DNA of 36,363 nt from Acidimicrobiaceae bacterium (lineage in GTDB: Bacteria > Actinomycetota > Acidimicrobiia > Acidimicrobiales > Aldehydirespiratoraceae): assembly GCA_028819005.1 (NCBI GenBank), contig JAPPMP010000002.1, positions 18,570 through 54,932 on the forward strand. The letters are read 5' to 3'. The translations under genes and the position numbers were made by a program. A model generated the notes under the pieces. It saw only the letters and a list, made by a program, of their open reading frames with translations, made no database searches and was not told the origin of the DNA. Positions 33,268 to 36,363 of this stretch are shown one piece after another; position 1 is the stretch's first letter, and every line of letters starts with the position of its first letter.

Positions 33268-33284
33268 AATATCGTCACGATATT
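33268..33284. promoter_or_regulatory. Perfect 17-bp palindrome AATATCGTCACGATATT
   Basis: Eight-base arms around a single central C, 45 bp before the malate synthase start and 46 bp before the regulator start. It is a strong candidate operator for one or both divergent genes. A CATACT -10-like hexamer for malate synthase follows at 33312-33317. Confidence 0.6.
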
Positions 33285-33328
33285 TCTGGCATTATTTTAG
33301 TTCAGCCAACTCATACTGAATTGTGCTA

Positions 33329-34885
33329 ATGACACTGCCCCGCTGCACCGTAACCCCGCACCCTCTGGCCGGAGCGATCGTGACCGCGCAGGCAGCCGAC
33401 TTCCTCTCAGAGCTGCACCACAATTTCGAGTCGAGGAGACAGAGACTGCTGGCAGATCGAGTCATCCGCCAAAAGCAGATCGACGCCGGCCGACTTCCGG
33501 CCTTTCGGGCCGAGACAGCCCACATTCGCTCAGGCGAATGGGGCGTCGCCCCTCCCCCTCCGGATCTGCAGGATCGCCGCACCGAGGTCACCGGCCCGGT
33601 CACAGCCGAGTTCATGATCGAAGCCCTCAATTCGGGCGCGAGAGTCTTCATGGCTGATTTCGAAGATGCGACGTCGCCCACTTGGCACAACATTCTGACC
33701 GGCCAAGCCAACGTCAAGGCTGCGTACGCGGGCGAGTTGACAGATCTCAGCGAACAGTCGGCCACACTCATGGTTCGCACCCGGGCATGGCATCTCGACG
33801 AGTCGCATGTGACCATCGAAGGTCAGCCGATCTCGGCCGCCCTGACAGACTTCGGACTCTGCTTCTTCCACAACTACGACACCGCAATCGAACGCGGCAG
33901 CGGGCCTTACTTCTACCTCCCGAAACTGGAGGGACAGGCTGACGCCCGTCTTTGGAACCAAGTGTTCGACCACACCGAGGACCGGTTCGGCCTGCAGCGC
34001 GGCACGATCCGAGTGACAGTGCTGGTCGAGACCATCCTGGCCGCTTTCGAGATGGACGAGATCCTCTTCGAGCTGCGCGATCACATCACCGGTCTCCACA
34101 CCGGCAACTGGGACTACCTGTTCAGTGTCGCCAAGACCTTTCGGAACAACGGGGATTTCCTGCTTCCCGACCGGGACCAGATAACGGTCAAGACTCCGTT
34201 CATGCGAGCCTTCACCGAGTTGTTGGTGTCGACCTGTCATCGTCGCCGGGCCCATGCCATCGGCGGCATGTCGGGGGTCATACCCGACGCCGACGACCCG
34301 ACGCGCACGGCGGGCGCTCTGCGCAAGGTTGCGGCGGACAAACGGCGCGAAGCGGGAGACGGCTTCGACGGGACCCGAGTCGCGGTGCCCCAGATTGTTC
34401 CCGCGGCCGTCGCCGAGTTCGACAAGGTGCTGGGCAACAGGCCGAACCAGGTTGAACGCCGACGGGACGACGTGTATGTCACCGCCGGAGATCTGCTCGC
34501 CGTTTCCTCCACCCGCGGCTCGATCTCCGAGGGCGGCGTCCGAACCAACATTCGCATCGTGGTCCGCTATCTCGGCGAGTGGCTCGTCGGCAATGCCGCC
34601 GTCCCGATCGACGACCACCTCGAAGACACCGCCATGGCAGAGCTCTGTCGAGCACAGCTCTGGCAATGGCGCCGTCACCAAGTGCGGCTTTCGAACGGAC
34701 TGACTCTCGACCGAAGCTTCCTCGAGCAACTCATTGACGACGAGACCGAGTCGCTGCGAAGCGAACTCGGCGAGGAGGCATGGGCGGCCGGACGCTTCAC
34801 AGAGGCACGAGAACTGCTCTCAGAACTCACCACAACCGACGACTACCCCGAGTTCCTCACCACCGAGGCCTGCCGGCTGTTGTGA
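33329..34885 (+). CDS. aceB: Malate synthase A
   Basis: Condenses glyoxylate and acetyl-CoA to malate in the glyoxylate bypass (518 aa). The family pattern is TAEFMIEALNSGARVFMADF-EDATSPTW, PYFYLPKLEGQADARLWNQV, TVLVETILAAFEMDEILFEL, HITGLHTGNWDYLFS, and HAIGGMSGVIPDADD, the A-type (not G-type) enzyme. ATG 33329 is chosen; an in-frame GTG lies 6 bp upstream and neither has a clear ribosome binding site, so a leaderless or weakly initiated mRNA is possible. It precedes isocitrate lyase by 90 bp and is divergent from the RamB-like regulator. Confidence 0.95.
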   Translation: MTLPRCTVTPHPLAGAIVTAQAADFLSELHHNFESRRQRLLADRVIRQKQIDAGRLPAFRAETAHIRSGEWGVAPPPPDLQDRRTEVTGPVTAEFMIEALNSGARVFMADFEDATSPTWHNILTGQANVKAAYAGELTDLSEQSATLMVRTRAWHLDESHVTIEGQPISAALTDFGLCFFHNYDTAIERGSGPYFYLPKLEGQADARLWNQVFDHTEDRFGLQRGTIRVTVLVETILAAFEMDEILFELRDHITGLHTGNWDYLFSVAKTFRNNGDFLLPDRDQITVKTPFMRAFTELLVSTCHRRRAHAIGGMSGVIPDADDPTRTAGALRKVAADKRREAGDGFDGTRVAVPQIVPAAVAEFDKVLGNRPNQVERRRDDVYVTAGDLLAVSSTRGSISEGGVRTNIRIVVRYLGEWLVGNAAVPIDDHLEDTAMAELCRAQLWQWRRHQVRLSNGLTLDRSFLEQLIDDETESLRSELGEEAWAAGRFTEARELLSELTTTDDYPEFLTTEACRLL

Positions 34886-34975
34886 GGCACCAGCCCCACC
34901 CCTCCCGAAAATCCAGAATCACAAGCACAAACCCACACACAAAGATCAGCACGCACAGAGATCAGGAGAGATCAG

Positions 34976-36286
34976 ATGACCGGCAAACCCACAAAGGCCG
35001 AGCACCCCAGCTTCGATGAGCAGGTGGCAGCTATTTCAACCGACTGGGCCGGCAACGAACGTTGGGCCGGACTCACGCGCGACTACACGGCCGAAGACGT
35101 TGTGCGACTTCGCGGCTCGGTGACCCCCGAACTGACACTGGCACGACAGGGATCAGCCAAGCTGTGGCACCAGCTCCACACGATGGACTACGTACACGCC
35201 CTGGGCGCCATGACCGGCGGCCAGGCCATCCAGTACGCCAAGGCCGGCCTCCCCGCCATCTACCTCTCCGGTTGGCAGGTCGCAGGCGACGCGAACCTCT
35301 CGGGGCATGTCTATCCCGACCAGTCGCTGTACCCGTCGAATTCGGTGCCTTCGGTCGTGGCTCGGATCAACAACGCTCTGCGGCGCGCGGATCAGATCGA
35401 GTGGTCCGAGACATCCGGCTCCCCCAAGGTGGACTACCTGCTGCCGATAGTGGCGGACGCAGAAGCGGGCTTCGGCGGCCCTCTCAACGCCTTTGAACTG
35501 ATGAAGGCGATGATCGAAGCGGGCGCGGCCGGGGTTCACTGGGAGGACCAGCTGAGCTCGGCCAAAAAGTGCGGGCACATGGGCGGAAAGGTGCTGATTC
35601 CGACCCAGCAGCACATTTCAACTCTGAGTGCAGCTCGCCTGGCTGCAGACGTGGTCGGCGTCGACACGATCATTGTTGCGCGCACCGACGCGCTCGGCGC
35701 CAACCTCATCACCAGCGACGTCGACGAACGGGACCGCGAGTTCCTCACCGGCGACCGCTCTGCAGAGGGCTTCTTCTACACCGAACCGGGGTTGGCAACG
35801 CCCATCAAACGCAGCCTCGCTTACGCCCCCTACTGCGACCTGATCTGGTGCGAGACCTCAACCCCCGACCTCAACGAAGCACGTCGGTTCGCCGAAGCAA
35901 TACATGCCACCTATCCCGACAAGTTGCTGGCCTACAACTGCTCTCCCTCGTTCAACTGGTCCGCAGCACTGGATGACTCCACGATCGCCAAGTTCCAGAA
36001 GGAGCTGGGTTCGATGGGCTATGCGTTCCAGTTCATCACCCTCGCCGGATGGCATGCCCTCAACGCCTCCGCCTTCGAGTTGGCACAGGGTTACGAATCT
36101 TCGGACATGTCGGCTTATGTCGAGTTGCAACAACGTGAATTCGGCATGGAAGGCGAGGGCTACACGGCCACACGCCACCAACGCGAGGTCGGGGCGGGAT
36201 ACTTCGATGACGTGGCGACGGTGATCTCAGGCGGCAAGGCGTCGACTCTGGCGCTCAAGGGCAGCACCGAAGAACAGCAGTTCTGA
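34976..36286 (+). CDS. aceA: Isocitrate lyase
   Basis: Splits isocitrate into glyoxylate and succinate (436 aa). Catalytic signature KKCGHMGGK is at residues 197-205 (Cys199). Also present: [55 protein letters not shown] and [16 protein letters not shown] 34976 has AGGAGA 6 nt upstream. The 90-bp gap after aceB contains three AGATCAG-type repeats but no terminator, so the two genes are probably cotranscribed under the divergent regulator. Confidence 0.97.
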   Translation: MTGKPTKAEHPSFDEQVAAISTDWAGNERWAGLTRDYTAEDVVRLRGSVTPELTLARQGSAKLWHQLHTMDYVHALGAMTGGQAIQYAKAGLPAIYLSGWQVAGDANLSGHVYPDQSLYPSNSVPSVVARINNALRRADQIEWSETSGSPKVDYLLPIVADAEAGFGGPLNAFELMKAMIEAGAAGVHWEDQLSSAKKCGHMGGKVLIPTQQHISTLSAARLAADVVGVDTIIVARTDALGANLITSDVDERDREFLTGDRSAEGFFYTEPGLATPIKRSLAYAPYCDLIWCETSTPDLNEARRFAEAIHATYPDKLLAYNCSPSFNWSAALDDSTIAKFQKELGSMGYAFQFITLAGWHALNASAFELAQGYESSDMSAYVELQQREFGMEGEGYTATRHQREVGAGYFDDVATVISGGKASTLALKGSTEEQQF

Positions 36287-36299
36287 GAACCAGCTCGGC

Positions 36300-36363
36300 G
36301 GCTCGGCAGGCTCCACGGGCCCGGCAGGCTCGGCTCGGCAGGCTCCACGGGCCCGGCAGGCTC
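36300..36363. repeat. 32-bp tandem repeat at window end, at least two copies
   Basis: 36300-36331 and 36332-36363 are identical 32-bp units; the array reaches the window edge and probably continues. It starts 13 bp after the isocitrate lyase stop. Confidence 0.9.

Overview
The window is about 36 kb of GC-rich, gene-dense bacterial chromosome. It probably comes from an actinomycete-related, monoderm lineage, possibly Acidimicrobiia. This rests on Gly/Ala/Arg/Asp-rich proteins, lipoprotein-type binding proteins, a RamB/ScfR-type regulator beside the glyoxylate-shunt genes, and the order phoH-ybeY-corC-era ... uppS-recO ... glyS ... dnaG-sigma, which resembles the mycobacterial order. The genus cannot be fixed from the sequence alone.

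Layout. (1) 31-5208, minus: a four-gene operon of lipoprotein, HlyD-like adaptor, ABC ATPase and MacB/FtsX-type permease. (2) 5307-5380: tRNA-Val. (3) 5480-10519, minus: a general amino-acid ABC importer in the order binding protein, hairpin, two permeases, ATPase. (4) 10642-12405: an inositol-monophosphatase-family enzyme and an unknown protein. (5) 12448-14238, minus: metY followed 3 bp later by a BCP/PrxQ peroxiredoxin. Its peroxidatic cysteine codon is an in-frame TGA, so it is a candidate selenoprotein. (6) 14338-18824: a gene-poor accessory segment between two tRNA genes. It holds one large secreted SLH-RCC1-HExxH protein, gene fragments and tandem repeats. (7) 18895-31138: core replication, transcription, translation and envelope genes (sigma factor, dnaG, glyS, RDD protein, recO, uppS, dinG-like helicase, era, corC-like, ybeY, phoH). 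(8) 31175-36286: an unknown protein, a RamB/ScfR-type regulator, malate synthase and isocitrate lyase, with palindromic candidate operators in the divergent promoter region.

How the genes work together. Regions 1 and 3 are membrane transport systems with overlapping or closely spaced genes, so subunits are probably made together. metY and the peroxiredoxin look like one transcription unit linking sulfur assimilation with peroxide defence. Malate synthase and isocitrate lyase form the glyoxylate bypass, needed for growth on acetate or fatty acids; the divergent regulator is the obvious controller.

Two observations stand out. The first is the peroxiredoxin with TGA exactly at the position equivalent to E. 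coli BCP Cys45; the resolving Cys50, ribosome binding site, reading frame and full-length C-terminus are all intact. The second is the unusual number of short tandem duplications (9 to 78 bp). They lie inside genes as in-frame low-complexity or coiled-coil extensions, and also at the 3' ends of genes, where some include the stop codon.
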